A DNA stretch of 64,000 nucleotides, from assembly GCA_008638375.1 (NCBI GenBank), contig CM018032.1, positions 7,205,501 to 7,269,500 of the forward strand, in the 5' to 3' direction. Shown in pieces: positions 33,541-45,189 of the stretch (its first letter is position 1; each line of letters begins with the position of its first letter). The stretch comes from Nyssa sinensis. Lineage: Eukaryota > Streptophyta > Magnoliopsida > Cornales > Nyssaceae. A model generated the notes under the pieces. The model was not told the DNA's origin, did not search any database, and worked only from the letters and a program-made list of their open reading frames with translations. The position numbers were made by a program, and so were the translations under genes.

Positions 33541-33857
33541 TTAGTTGAGAAGAACTCAATCTCCTATTTTTGGTTGGATTGAAATTTTTTTTTTAAATAA
33601 AAAAAGAAATTAACTTTTGAGAAGAAAAAAAATTTATTTAGTTTGAGAAGAACTTAATCTCCTATTTTTGGATGGATTGGAAAAAAAAGGGAAATTAGTT
33701 TTGAGAAGAAAAAAAATTACTTAATTTGAGACTCAAAACTCCTAGTTATTTGGGTGACTTTTTTTTGGTTGGATTGGTAAAAAGAAAAAAAAAAATGAAA
33801 TTAACGTTTTGAGAAGAAAAAAAAAATACTTAATTTGGGAAGAACTCAAACTCCTAG
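33541..33857. repeat. Degenerate minisatellite, units about 80-110 bp
   Basis: Four successive blocks start TTGAGAAGAACTYAATCTCC or variants (33541, 33639, 33721, 33831) and contain GGTTGGATTGG and TTTTGAGAAGAAAAAA. Confidence 0.65.
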
Positions 33858-34115
33858 CTATTTCGGTGGACCTTTTCTTTAAAAATGAAAATTTAGTTTT
33901 TTTATTTATTTATTTTAATCATAATTCATGAGTTAAGAAGTTTATCTTTAATTAAACTCTGAGACAAATTTAGGTTTTCTTAAATTTTTTAACGTGTTTA
34001 GTTATTATAAGGGTCATTATTATAAGATGCCGTAAACAATTTTATTTACGGACGAACCACATTAAATTTAATCTCATGTATTAAATGATTGTCATTATGA
34101 TTCCACCTCTCTGAT

Positions 34116-34174
<59 letters not shown>

Positions 34175-34940
34175 CTATAATAATAGAGAAGAGGGTAATC
34201 GAACCATAACCATGCTAACTGTATGGGTAGTGGACGCTTGGACCAGAATTAATAATACCTCAATCCCCAATAATTTTTATTATTTCTTTGTTTTCTTCTT
34301 TTGATTAGCTGCACTTAGAAAGAGGAAATGTAATGTACATATTTTCTAATTTTCACGAACTAAATTACCACTCAGGACTGAAAAGTCATTAAGTCAATGC
34401 ATGAAACCTTTTTCATGACTTGAAAAACGTCATCCAACATCATATGTGTAATATGAAAATTATACGGGAAATTATACGATTCTGTTAGAAATTTTGAGTT
34501 ATAATAGTTTTGAAATTCTCCTCTATTATTATATGTCTTGGTAATTTATTTCAAGAGTATATATTAAGTCTGTAATTATTAAGTCAAACTAAGTCTTATT
34601 ACCAGTATAACGTTAATCAATCACATCTTAAAAACTTGATCTTATCTGAGTCGAGATTTTAGTTTCATATTTTTTAAGATAAACACCATTAATACATTTT
34701 GATACTTTAAATCTATTATAAGAAAAATATATAGACACATAAATAACATACATACATCCGTAGGATATGTGTAAGTTTAATATTTTAATATTTTAAGTCT
34801 CATTGAGACTTAGTTTTTAAATGAACACTGGTTAGGCACTTTTACATTACTATAGGATTGAAGTGGCTTAAATTATGTCTTATTGTTGTCCCTTGACACT
34901 TGATTTTTTTTTTTTTTTTGAAAAAATGCTATAATCTTAA
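33858..34940 (+). repeat. Direct 1.07-kb duplication, copy 1
   Basis: From CTATTTCGGTGGACC to TGCTATAATCTTAA. Nearly the same sequence is at 37389-38454, 3.5 kb downstream. Includes a (CT)n(AT)n tract at 34118-34160. No coding content. Confidence 0.85.
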
Positions 34941-36540
34941 TGAGAATTAAAGTAGCTTTATGTATGATTAAATATGAGAAGATGTGTATAAAAGATGTGT
35001 CCATGTGATTGTAATTAACCCATATGGGTTGTATTTGTGTTTGTTGAAGAATGAATTCAAAATGGATTGAAAGGAACCCAAAAGAACATGCTTAAAATGT
35101 CCAGCGATCAATTCAGTCAATTAGAGACACCATTAAGTTGATTGAAAATTGAAACAAGTCGACTGAAACTAATAGAAGCTAAAGAACCCATAAATCTCGA
35201 ACTTTCAGCCGACTAAATAAAAGAATCAACTGACTGAAACTCATAGACTCTCAATACTTTATTTACAATACCTTATTTATATTAAGACATTATAATGTAA
35301 ATAAGAAAGTACTTCTCATTTGAAACAAATAAAAATAGTCACAAGGCCCAATTTCTTAATAAAAAGTCAACTCTCTATTTCAAGAACAAAATTTTAAAAT
35401 TTTTAAAAATGGCACCTTGAACCATACCTAGTTGAGTGGGTTACTATAGCTAAAATTGATTAAAAATCACTTTTACATTATCGGATACCTAAGAAATATT
35501 TATTAGGACTTTTGCAAAGCTAATTTTATAAATTTTAAATAGCTAATTTTTCAGACTTTAGCATGACAGCACCTTGGTCAAACTTAAGTGTTCGAGAGTC
35601 CGGTTGAATCCCATTGACTTGATCAGTTTGAAATATTATCTATTGATATTCCTTGGTAATATTCCATCACTTCTTGAATCTTTGAAACTCGGGTCGTAAC
35701 ATAAACATACTAATTCAATTATAACTTTTATATAATTAACATTCTATAATTCAATACTTACAAAAAAAAAAAAAAAAAGTAACATTGATTATAATAATTA
35801 CACTAAAATGTTATCTCCTTTAAGTGAACAAATTAAAAATCCTCCTTGTCCCAAAAGTTTCAAAATTTCAGATTTAAGTTTGAGTAAAAATAAATTTAGA
35901 ATGAGTTTAAATATATCATTAAAAAACTATTTTTAATAATTCTTACTCAAAGTTAAATTTGAGTACGAATTTGATTGACCTTTGAAGATGCTCTTAATAA
36001 ATATTTTTTTGGTCACACCTAACAACAAAAACATTTAGTTTACGTTACTTTCTACTATAAGTAGAAGATGCTAAAAAACATATCATATCAATTATGAAAA
36101 AATAAAGCAAAGCAAAAGAACACTCTTTAGCAATTCTTTGGACGATTTCCTTTTTTAAAAAAGAAAGTTAATGTGTGATTTTCTATGTATTCCTTTGGTC
36201 TCAAATGATGATTTTCTGTATAATGTTTTTTTTTCAAAAATCCTAAAGAAGATAATTGTAATTATTTTAAAAGAAAAAAAATTATAATACAATATTTGTC
36301 TATCGTAGAAGATGAAAAAAATAATAATAAAATATTACATTAATTATCCACGTAAGTTAACCTATGTAATTATGAGATATAGTGCAATTCACGTGTCAAA
36401 TAAATGTGGCAAAGATGAGTAGCTGTCCATGTATCCTGGCTCGTTTTTTACTAATCAAGGATAGTGAAATGTTAGCGTCATTTGATGATGAGTGTTTAAT
36501 ATTTATAATTTAATTAAAATATATTATATATATATATATA
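34941..36540. other. Intergenic spacer between duplication copies
   Basis: AT-rich. The 35090-35250 part has GATCAATTCAGTCAATT and AGTCGACTGAAACT, wording similar to 51.3-51.6 kb, so a repeat is likely. No gene seen. Confidence 0.4.
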
Positions 36541-36702
36541 CATATCTTATATATGTGTACATAATTATACATATGTATTATATATATATATAATTATACA
36601 TAAAATAAATATATATATATACATATCTTATATATGTGTACATAATTATACATATGTATTATATATATATATAATTATACATAAAATAAATATATATAAT
36701 AT
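36541..36702. repeat. Near-perfect 81-bp tandem duplication
   Basis: Two copies beginning CATATCTTATATATGTGTAC (36541 and 36622), same for about 75 bases. AT-rich. Confidence 0.9.
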
Positions 36703-37388
36703 ATACATCAATTAAATTATAAATTTAAATACTTGTGACTAATACTAATATTATTAGCAAACGTATCGCAACAACTTTTTTTTCTTAAGGTACAAATGTC
36801 CAGTCTAAGCAATAATTACAATATTTTTTTTTATTTCTAATAATTCATTTAAATTGTTGCTTTCCTGCCGGAACAAAATAGAAAATAAAACAATGTAAAG
36901 CTTAACTTTTACAGTCATCATTATTGACCTCAAAAGGTGGAGGCAATGGGAGTTCGACTAGTGCCATGGGTTCTTTAACTTTTTGCTTTTCTTCACAAAA
37001 ATAGGATAGTGCGCCGTTCAGATGGCGATTGATCTCGACATCCACTCTCTTTTCTTTCCAAAATAGTTGTTCATCATTTCGATAGCAATTATTCTATGAT
37101 TATTAGTAACCATAGAATACTATGTATATATGATATATGATATAATCATTAATATTATAGACCGAGAATTATAAGAGAGGTTGCAGATTAATATGATAAT
37201 TAGTCTTGATGAAGTGGTAAAGCCTAAAGGTACCTAAACTGTCTTAATAATCCATTAGAAAAGTGCAATTTAAATAATGTACTAACTTTTATTGAATAGT
37301 TGCAAAAAATAAAATAAAATTCATTGAATACCCAAAGTTACTAGTTGATAACATGAATGAAAGGGAAAGCACGAGAATTATAAATCAT
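36703..37388. other. Intergenic, nothing recognised
   Basis: AT-rich; no gene, no repeat ends. Confidence 0.5.
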
Positions 37389-37626
37389 CTATTTCGGTGG
37401 ACCTTTTTTTTTTTAAATAAAAATTTAGTTTTATATTTATTTATTTAAACCATAGTTCATGAGTTAAAGAAGTTTATCTTTGATTAAACTCTGGGACAAA
37501 TTTAAATCTTCTTAAATTTTCTAACGTGTTTTGTTATTATAAGATGCCGTAAACAATTTTATTTAACGATGAATCATATTAAATTTAATTTCATGTATTA
37601 AATGGTTGTCATTATGACTCCAGCTC

Positions 37627-37691
<65 letters not shown>

Positions 37692-38454
37692 TTTTTTTCT
37701 ACAACCATGGAGAAGAGGATAATCAAACCATAACCATGCTAACTGCATGGGTAGTGGCCGCTTGGACCAGAATTAATAATATCTCAATCCCCTATAATTT
37801 TTATTATTTCTTTGTTTTCTTCTTTTGATTAGCTGCACTTAGAAAGAAGAAATGTATTCTACATATTTTCTAATTTTCACGCACTAAATTACCACTCAGG
37901 ACTGAAAAGTCATTAGGTCAATGCATGTAACCTTTTTCATGACTTGAAAAACGTCATCCAACATCATATGTGTAATATGAAAATTAAAGGGGAAATCATA
38001 CGATTCTGTTAGAGATTTTGGGTTATAATAGTTTGGAAATTCTCCTCTATCAAATGTATTGGTAATTTATTTCAAGAGTATATATTAAGTCTATAATTAT
38101 TATATTAGACTAAGTTTTATTGTCGCTATAATGTTAATCGATCACATCTTGAAAACTTGATCTTACCAAAGACTCGAGATTTCAATTTCATATTTTTTAA
38201 GATGAACACCATTAATACATTTTGATACTTTAGATCTACTACAAGAAAAGTATAAAGACACATAAATAACATACATACATTAGTAGGATATGTGTGAGTT
38301 TACTATTTTAAATCTCATTGGCACTTAGTTTTTAAAAGAACACAGGTTAGGCACTTTTACATTACTATAGGATTAAAGTGGCCTAAATTATGTCTTATTG
38401 TTGTCCCTTGACACTCGATTTTTTTTTTTTTTTGAAAAACTGCTACAATCTTAA
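37389..38454 (+). repeat. Direct 1.07-kb duplication, copy 2
   Basis: Matches 33858-34940 in order and orientation with scattered substitutions and indels, including a longer (CT)n(AT)n tract at 37632-37690. Confidence 0.85.
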
Positions 38455-38559
38455 ATTGTAAGAATATACAAAAACAGTAGCTACCCCGTCGAAACAGAAC
38501 AAAGGCATTCAAACAAAAGCTCGGTCTAAACATAAAAGCCTTTTATGTCCGAACATATG

Positions 38560-38830
38560 TCTGAAGTCGGAGATTCTGAATGGTTCTCCAATTTTGAATC
38601 TAATTAGGTTTAGGATTACTTCTATATACTCTTTGTATGAGTTTCTCAACACAGATCTTGAGAGTTGCAATTTTTGTGATAAAGAAGATCTTTTGCATAT
38701 TTTTGTTAAGCACTTTGGTACTCTATGAAACCTAGAAATTGATTCTATATTTTAGAGTTCAGATTCCATATAGTCCTTGCTTCACAAAGATTATTATAAA
38801 AGTTTTTGCATCCAAGAGAACATCTTAAGA
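38560..38830 (+). pseudogene. Possible LINE reverse-transcriptase zinc-binding fragment
   Basis: One frame gives TLYEFLNTDLESCNFCDKED, then LLHIFVKHFG (about 38625-38720). The C..C...H pattern resembles the zinc-binding end of LINE ORF2. Stops surround it. Weak. Confidence 0.35.
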
Positions 38831-39884
38831 ACACTTTTTGCAACCACACTAGTTTGTGTGGATCTGATGGAGATCAGATCGTGGATAAAGTGATTGTTAT
38901 GCAGGGTTCAACTTAAAGTTGCAATTATAGGATAAAAGAATATTATGGAAATGTCTACGTGATCAATTTGCTAACGGTGTATGTCTATAACGTGCCATGG
39001 CAAGTTAGTAATCAGTAGTCGGGTGTTTATTGTACTGGTTGGTTTCATAGTTATAGTTCTCTTGTAATGTTGTTGGTTTTATTCCTCAGAAGGTTTCCCA
39101 CGTAAAATCAATGTCTCTTTCCACTTGTAGACGTTCTCTTATTTATTTTATTCTTATTAATGTATTTAATTCAGCACTTGGTCATATTACGATAGGAATC
39201 TGGTATAAGAATACTTGGTTAAGACACTTAAGTTTAATGATTCCTATGTAATTAGTCAGTGTAATTTATTAGTGAAATAATTTTAGGTAAATTGTATTAC
39301 TCTATGGAGTAGTTAATTAATTTTAACCCAAAACTGGCTCAGATTTAGTCACTGTTTGTGACATATTTTAGAACCAGTCAAGTGAAGGTTGAATTCTTAA
39401 AACAAATTCATCATAATGAAAAAAATTAGCAGGACATCAATAAAATAAAATAAAAACATTAAAATTTTATCCTTTATATTTTGTATGACAAAGTTACTTT
39501 TATAATAATAAAACAATTTTACTAAATTTCCCATCTAACCCTGACTCTCATCTCTCCTCCTTTTTTTATTTCTTTCATTTTTCCTTAACCCTAACACTAA
39601 CTCCAACCATTATTATTTCTCGGATCCTAACTTTAACTACACTGCTTTATATCAAAGTTATTTTCTTGAAAGTCTTTGGAGCTTAGGGAGCGATGAAGTT
39701 TTGGGAGTGCTAGTTGTGGTGAAGGCAGTAGAAATGAGGAAGAAGAGGGGTGGTAATGGAGGCTGTGTTGGCAATGACTAGTAAAGATGGGCTGGTGATG
39801 GATAGTGACGGAGAAGAAACAAATTTAGATGTAGATAAAAAAGAACGACAATAAATTTTTATTTGGGTGCAATTATTATATCCA
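38831..39884. other. Intergenic, nothing recognised
   Basis: No believable coding frame or repeat boundary. Confidence 0.45.
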
Positions 39885-40415
39885 TTCATGTGAACAAACA
39901 CACCTTTCTGTTTCTTTCCTGATTGAATAAACACATGGAGTTCTATAAATTAGTCTACCCTCATTGCATATAAGATAATCTATATACTCATACACAAAGT
40001 CAATCTGCATTCATAAGAGTCAAAGAGAGTAAACATTCTTTCTTCTTTGTGTATGATCATCGTATCTTGGGAGACAAATGTCCATCAATAGCAAGCACTA
40101 GCACTAGGGCAAAATCTATCTTAAGTATATACTGTCAAACACTACCCTTGATTAGTTCAATTCTATTTTTTTTCAATTCTACAAAGACACAGTAAGTTTC
40201 ACTTTTATATTATTTCTTACTATTCTTGTAAAATATTGTTTTGAATTATCCAAAGATATTTTTCATTTGGTTTACAAAACCAATATTCTATATTTCATTC
40301 TTAATTCCGATTCTTGAATTTCTGGTTTTACTAACCAAATTTTAGTTTCTATCTTAGGTTTAATTATGTAATTGTGAAGTAAAACTTATTTTTTTATACC
40401 AACAATCTTGGGATA
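39885..40415 (+). repeat. LTR-like dispersed repeat, copy 1
   Basis: Aligns with 54905-55470: ATTCATAAGAGTCAAAGAG, GTCAAACWCTACCCT, TTTTCATTTGGTTTACAAAA, TTTACTAAMCAAATTTTAGT and an end near ATACCAACA. It may be an old copia LTR. No internal domain is attached. Confidence 0.6.
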
Positions 40416-40725
40416 AATTTTTTTATCTGTTTTACTTTTGTATTATTGTACTTAATTCCAATTTATTGGTTTCTTGCGTAGTGAAATTTTGTTTAAATGT
40501 TAATTCTTGTAGTAATCTAATTTTATTGAAATAAAATTTCATCTGATGTAATTTATACTTAGAATACAATTAATTACATATATAATTATATATGAAAAGT
40601 TTGCTTATGCAAGTATCTATTCTATTATAATTATATATATATATATATATATTTGTGTGCTCTTTTGTAAGATTTAAAATCGCTCTGACACCAAATATAG
40701 GATTTAAATTCACTCTGATACAAAA

Positions 40726-41218
40726 TGTAAAATTCAAAAATTACTCTAATAACAATAATTATACCAATTGTTGAACAAAAAAAATAAGAAAAGAAGTAAA
40801 GTGAACAAACTAATATTTTATTGAAGAAAACTCACATAGCAACCCACTCTCACAACAAGACCCTCATGCTTACTGTTGTGGGACTCTCACCTCACATCTA
40901 TTCAGCCTACTGTATTCTGCCACCTCTATATTTTGCCACCACTCACCACATTTTTCTATTATTTTTGTGACTCACAACTCAATCTGATAGAGACCCACAT
41001 ATATATAACATTGACTCCAAGTTCTATATTGATTAGGACATCTAATCTCATACAAACTAGTATATCTTATTTAACTATAATAAAAAAACTAACTCTCATT
41101 AGAATATTAGTCCAACTACAATTAGGACTACCCAAAAAGACTCCAAATATTATTAGGGCTCAATAAACCAAATTAAGAAACTTCTTAAAATTTATGGACT
41201 TGGTTTAATTGGCCAACA
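40726..41218 (-). repeat. LTR of the minus-strand element (left, 3' in element sense)
   Basis: Direct copy of 43661-44155. Shares AATATTTTATTGAAGAAAAC, CTCACATAGCAACC, CACCTCACATCTATTCAGCC and AATATTATTAG. Confidence 0.82.
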
Positions 41219-41361
41219 ATGTTTCGCTTAAACCAAGCTCGCCAAAGTAGATTTACCAACATCTTCATGAGCAAGAATCTTCAAAGCAATTTTTGTCACT
41301 GTAAGAAGCTTTTGCGACAATAATCTGGAACAATTATCTATCTTCATCTTCACACACAGAT

Positions 41362-42055
41362 ATGGTCAAATATTATACTTGGCATACAACTTCATAGCTT
41401 GTTCAGTACGATCAAAGAACAAATCCATGCTTATCCATTCAAAATCAAAATCAGTAAAACAATTATCCGTGCCAATAATTTCATCATCATAATGATGCAA
41501 AGCCTGCCAATATTTTAGAATACCAAAATCTTTCTTTCGAACAAAATTTGCACCAATAAAATTATTAAGATCCAAACCAATATTGTAGTACGACAATAAT
41601 TTATCAACGCCGATGAAATCACAAATCTCAGACAACTTGGGCTTCTCAATTCTCAAAAATTCTTAAAACTCTAAAAATTCTATCTTCACAAAATCAACAT
41701 GACCTCGAATAATAAAATTTTCAATACCAATTAAATCAACAAACTCTGGAATGGAAGGTTCTTAAATCTCACCATGTTTTGATTCCAAAGTGCTTGGCAA
41801 ATCAAACAAAGTATCAAGGCCAAAATTTTTAAAATCTTTAACTGCATCAATACCACAACATGCAAAATTTTCTTCTTTCTCAATAATTAAATTGTCAAAC
41901 TGAGTAGGTTGAAATAATTCTTCAACATCCCTCAATTCACCAAAAGCAATTTCTAACAAATTCAAAATTTTATCACTATGAGCCAAAGTCAAACTTTCAA
42001 CCATACAATTATTTTCATCTTTTTTAACTTCCAAAATATTTCTTTCCTTCGTCAC
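41362..42055 (-). pseudogene. Two unrecognised ORFs in the minus-strand element
   Basis: ORFs 42055-41762 (97 aa) and 41656-41366 (96 aa) lie in one reading direction, separated by about 100 bp with stops. They probably come from one longer protein. The reading is acidic and rich in Asp, Glu, Leu and Phe. A repeated motif EFVDLIGIENF / EICDFIGVDKLL occurs on either side of the break. I see no RT, integrase or zinc motif. It sits where pol should be, just before the 3' LTR. It may be an extra ORF of this element family or captured sequence; function unknown. Confidence 0.45.
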
Positions 42056-42441
42056 CCCAGAATGAAAGGGGCAATCTCGTAGTTCTTGGTCAGTGAAGAT
42101 GCGTTGTTAGGTGCTCCATTTTATTTTCCCATTGAGGCTGAACTTAAACCTGTGCTCGGACTTTTGTGTAGTTTATGCCTTCCTGGAATTGAACTGTTGT
42201 AACTAGATAGTTCGACCCTCTATTCAGGGATAGAACTAAAAAAAAAATGTCTTTTAGAAATGAATAAATGAAGCAACCGACCGGGATCATTCAATACAAT
42301 GTTATGAACACGATACAAAGGCAAACCCATGGAAAATAATCCTTTGATCTCGTTCGTCAAATATTCCTATTCTTAATTTTGATTTTTTTCAGATTTATCA
42401 GAACGCTTTTTTGAGTTTTTCTATTATGACTTGCACCCCCG

Positions 42442-42530
42442 CAACATGACTTCCTATATCCACTTATCTTTCAGGAATATATTTATGCACTTGCTCATGA
42501 TCATGGTTTAAATAGATCCATTTTGTTGAA
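42442..42530 (+). pseudogene. matK: Nuclear copy of plastid matK fragment
   Basis: The frame 42442-42528 reads [17 protein letters not shown] and then [11 protein letters not shown] without a stop. This is the conserved N-terminal region of plastid maturase K, a group II intron splicing factor encoded in the trnK intron. Only about 29 codons are present; the start and all downstream domains are absent. It lies opposite in strand to the surrounding LTR element. Flanking bases 42060-42440 and 42530-42660 may also be organellar, but I cannot assign them. Confidence 0.8.
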
Positions 42531-42669
42531 AAAAACCTGCTAGTGGAGGAAGACCTCCAAGGGATAAGAGATATAGGGCTAAAGAGAGAGCCAAAAGAGG
42601 CTATCGAAATCGTGAGCATCAGCACGTAGGTTCCAGATCCAAGTGGTAGTATCAGGGCCTTTAGCTATT

Positions 42670-43180
42670 GTTTTTGAGAAAACTAATATTTTCTTCCTCA
42701 GAAATATTGATGAAGCAGTCAATATCATATGAATCTAAATTCAACACATTATATAAATCATCCCAAATTGGAATGAATTTTGAAAACAATTTTGAACCAT
42801 CAATTTTTTTTGTTGTCAAACTTATCTCTTTCAAAATCTATCACCCAATATTTATCTATGAGAGGTTTATAACCATTTCACAATTTATTTTTATATGCCG
42901 AAATAAGATCAAACCAAAACTTATGTGGTGGTGGATAGTTCTGTGTGCAAACAAAAGTATTCCAATATGCCCAATGTATTGTTTTTCTTATTATCTAGTA
43001 GAACCATTTAACTTTTTTCTCATAAAGTTCTTTTGATAAATGCTTCAATGCAATGTCCAATACATTAAATACATTGCAAGCATTAAGATAGAGTGTAACA
43101 CGATGTAACCACTCATCAATATTCTGATCACATACTCTTAAAATCTCAAACTTTTATCCATTAACCAAAACTTTCTCTAT
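42670..43180 (-). pseudogene. Gypsy gag remnant (minus strand)
   Basis: On the minus strand the reading gives DEWLHRVTLYLNACNVFNVL (around 43130-43070) and then PPPHKFW.DLISAYKNK. This is the capsid-type pattern of plant gypsy gag. Several stops. It lies 3' of the primer site in element sense, as gag should. Confidence 0.65.
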
Positions 43181-43646
43181 AATTTCAAATCAACAATTTA
43201 TTTAAATCACGTATCTGAGTTTGTCCAAAAATTGATCTCGACGTCCCTCTTTTTTTCCTTCAATCTGATCAAGCTGGCCTCCCAATCGATTAAACCATAA
43301 TTTCTTTTTTCTTTTTTTTTTACTTCACAAGTATTTTACCACCGCAAGGTCTTTTTTCTGAACCAAATAGCCGTCGAATTTCAATCGAACAACTCTTCAA
43401 CAAACCACTCAAGATTGTAATCTTAAGTAAAACGAGAACTATAGTTCTTCGCAATAATCTAAGAACGAGATCAAACTTTGGTTTTTCGCAGCTTCCCAAG
43501 ATCGAGACAAGACTATGATAAATTAACCCCAAGATCGTAACTGGCTCTCCCAAGATCGGACTTGGCTCTCCCAAGATCGGACTTGGCTCTAATAAGTTAC
43601 CCTAAGATCGTAACTGACTCTGATATCAAATGTAGGATTTAAAATC

Positions 43647-43658
43647 GCTTTGATACCA
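43647..43658 (-). other. Primer binding site of the minus-strand element
   Basis: TGGTATCAAAGC on the minus strand, next to the inner LTR edge. A second PBS-like TTTGATATCAGAG follows 30 bp further into the element. Confidence 0.6.
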
Positions 43659-43660
43659 AA

Positions 43661-44155
43661 TGTAAAAACTAAAAAATTACTATAATACTAATAAGTATAC
43701 TAATTGTTGAACAAACAAAACAAGAGAAGAAGTAAAGTGAACAAACTAATATTTTATTGAAGAAAACTCACATAGCAACCTACTCTCATAACAAGACCCT
43801 CATGCTTACTATTGTGGCAATCTCACCTCACATCTATTCAGCCCATTGCATTCTGCCATCTTTATATTTTTTCACCACTCACCACACTTTTTTTATTATT
43901 TTTGTGGTTCATAATTCAATGTGATAGAGACCCACATATATATAACATTGACTCTAAGTCCTATATTAATTAGGACATCTAATATCATACAAACTAGTAT
44001 ATCTTATTTAACTATAATAAAAAAACTAACTCTCATTAGAATATTAGTTCAACTACAATTAGGACTGCCCCAAAAGACTCCAAATATTATTAGGACTCAA
44101 TAAACCAAATTAAGAAACTTTCTAAAATTTATGAGCTTGGTTTAATTGGCCCACA
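43661..44155 (-). repeat. LTR of the minus-strand element (right, 5' in element sense)
   Basis: 495-bp direct copy of 40726-41218, ending CCACA on the plus strand. Confidence 0.82.
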
Positions 44156-44548
44156 TCTTTGTATTTTAATTACAAATGTGAAATTCTATTAGCGGCCTAG
44201 TTAAGAAATATTTCTATGTTCATCTTGTATAAAGATGGTATTATTTAACAATTTTAGTGACTATACATGTAATATGTATATAAGTTTGTATTCATAACTA
44301 TTGGTTAATTGTTTTCAAACAGGAAAGAGTGCTAAACTTTTCATTAATACAACCTAGGTACCTAACACTTATATATACACTAAGAGTTATATCTAGAAAG
44401 GAAATCTTGTTATTTCGAATCCATCTTGTGTGTGTCTATATTTGTATATAAACATATCTCTATGTATGATAATTAATCATATTAGTGCATGATCATTAAT
44501 CTCTTTAAGTTTTCATGAGATGGTTAATAACTTGGAAGAGACAAATTT
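44156..44548. other. Intergenic, nothing recognised
   Basis: Short AT-rich spacer between two LTR elements. Confidence 0.5.
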
Positions 44549-44553
44549 GTAAC

Positions 44554-44718
44554 TGTTAGAATATTCTAGAATACTCATAGACTTTATTTCTACTTTGTCC
44601 CACATCGTATACACTCCCACATTGTATTCTCATATTGTACCTATAAATAGACCTCATATTGTACAGTTTTAAATACACAGAAATATATACAAATTCCTTT
44701 CTCTTCTTTATTTCTTCA
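44554..44718 (+). repeat. Left LTR of the copia element
   Basis: 165 bp; CCTATAAATAGACC at about 44639 is the TATA region. Confidence 0.92.
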
Positions 44719-44730
44719 TGGTATCAGAGC
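44719..44730 (+). other. tRNA-Met primer binding site of the copia element
   Basis: TGGTATCAGAGC abuts the left LTR end. Confidence 0.9.
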
Positions 44731-45124
44731 CACAAACTTGTGGCCTGTAGTCTTATTTTTTTCTTCTTTCCGCCGTTCTTCTGGCAAATTGTCAGTACTC
44801 TTCCTTGTGACGGTATCTTACCTCATGAGCTGCCATGCACCGCTACTCTCTACCTTCCTCAATTTTGCACTGTTCCAATCAACATCTCACAAAGGTGCCA
44901 CCACCATTGGACAGCCCATTCAGAGAGGAGTCCAACGCCGCCAAGATCACCCTCATCGAAGCTGCCACGCGCCCTCACGCGCCTCCCAAAATTCTGTCGC
45001 GCCGCCGACGCGCTCCACGCGCCTCACACGCCAGCCTCGTCCTTGCGCTGCCACGTCAGCCCTAGTCCACGTCACTACCACGTCAGCCCTAGTTCCACTT
45101 CAACTTCCGCCACCACATCAGCAT

Positions 45125-45165
45125 TGATCGTTGATCGTTGACTGTTGACTTTGACCGTTGACTTT
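45125..45165 (+). promoter_or_regulatory. Cluster of four W-box cores in the copia leader
   Basis: TTGACT, TTGACT, TTGACC and TTGACT at 45138-45143, 45145-45150, 45151-45156 and 45158-45163, with two GATCGTTG repeats just before. It lies in the untranslated leader about 410 bp after the LTR. WRKY binding is inferred from the core motif. Confidence 0.45.
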
Positions 45166-45189
45166 TTACAAATCAAGTGCATTCTGCTC

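Larger units (their letters stand above)
40726..44155 (-). mobile_element. Minus-strand gypsy-type LTR element with foreign insert, decayed
   Basis: Two direct repeats of about 494 bp (40726-41218, 43661-44155) begin TGTAAAA and end CCAACA/CCACA on the plus strand; these are the LTRs. A primer-site complement GCTTTGATACCA at 43647-43658 sets the direction as minus. The interior has a gag remnant (43180-42670), a plastid-derived piece (42442-42530) and two unrecognised minus-strand ORFs. No pol. A second primer-site complement also lies outside the left LTR (40711-40723), so the structure may be part of a former tandem element. No clear target duplication. Confidence 0.7.

Noticed and set aside
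39710..39934. Minus-strand 74-residue frame
   Set aside because: Low complexity, no domain, and lies partly in a dispersed repeat.
43320..43574. Minus-strand 84-residue frame with repeated GEP-ILG motif
   Set aside because: It falls in the leader region between primer site and gag of the minus-strand element; the repeats come from a short tandem DNA repeat (CCCAAGATCGGACTTGG). Not a convincing gene.
44659..45141. 160-residue and 129-residue frames after the copia LTR
   Set aside because: Overlap LTR, primer site and leader; composition is low-complexity Ser/Pro/His; gag starts later.
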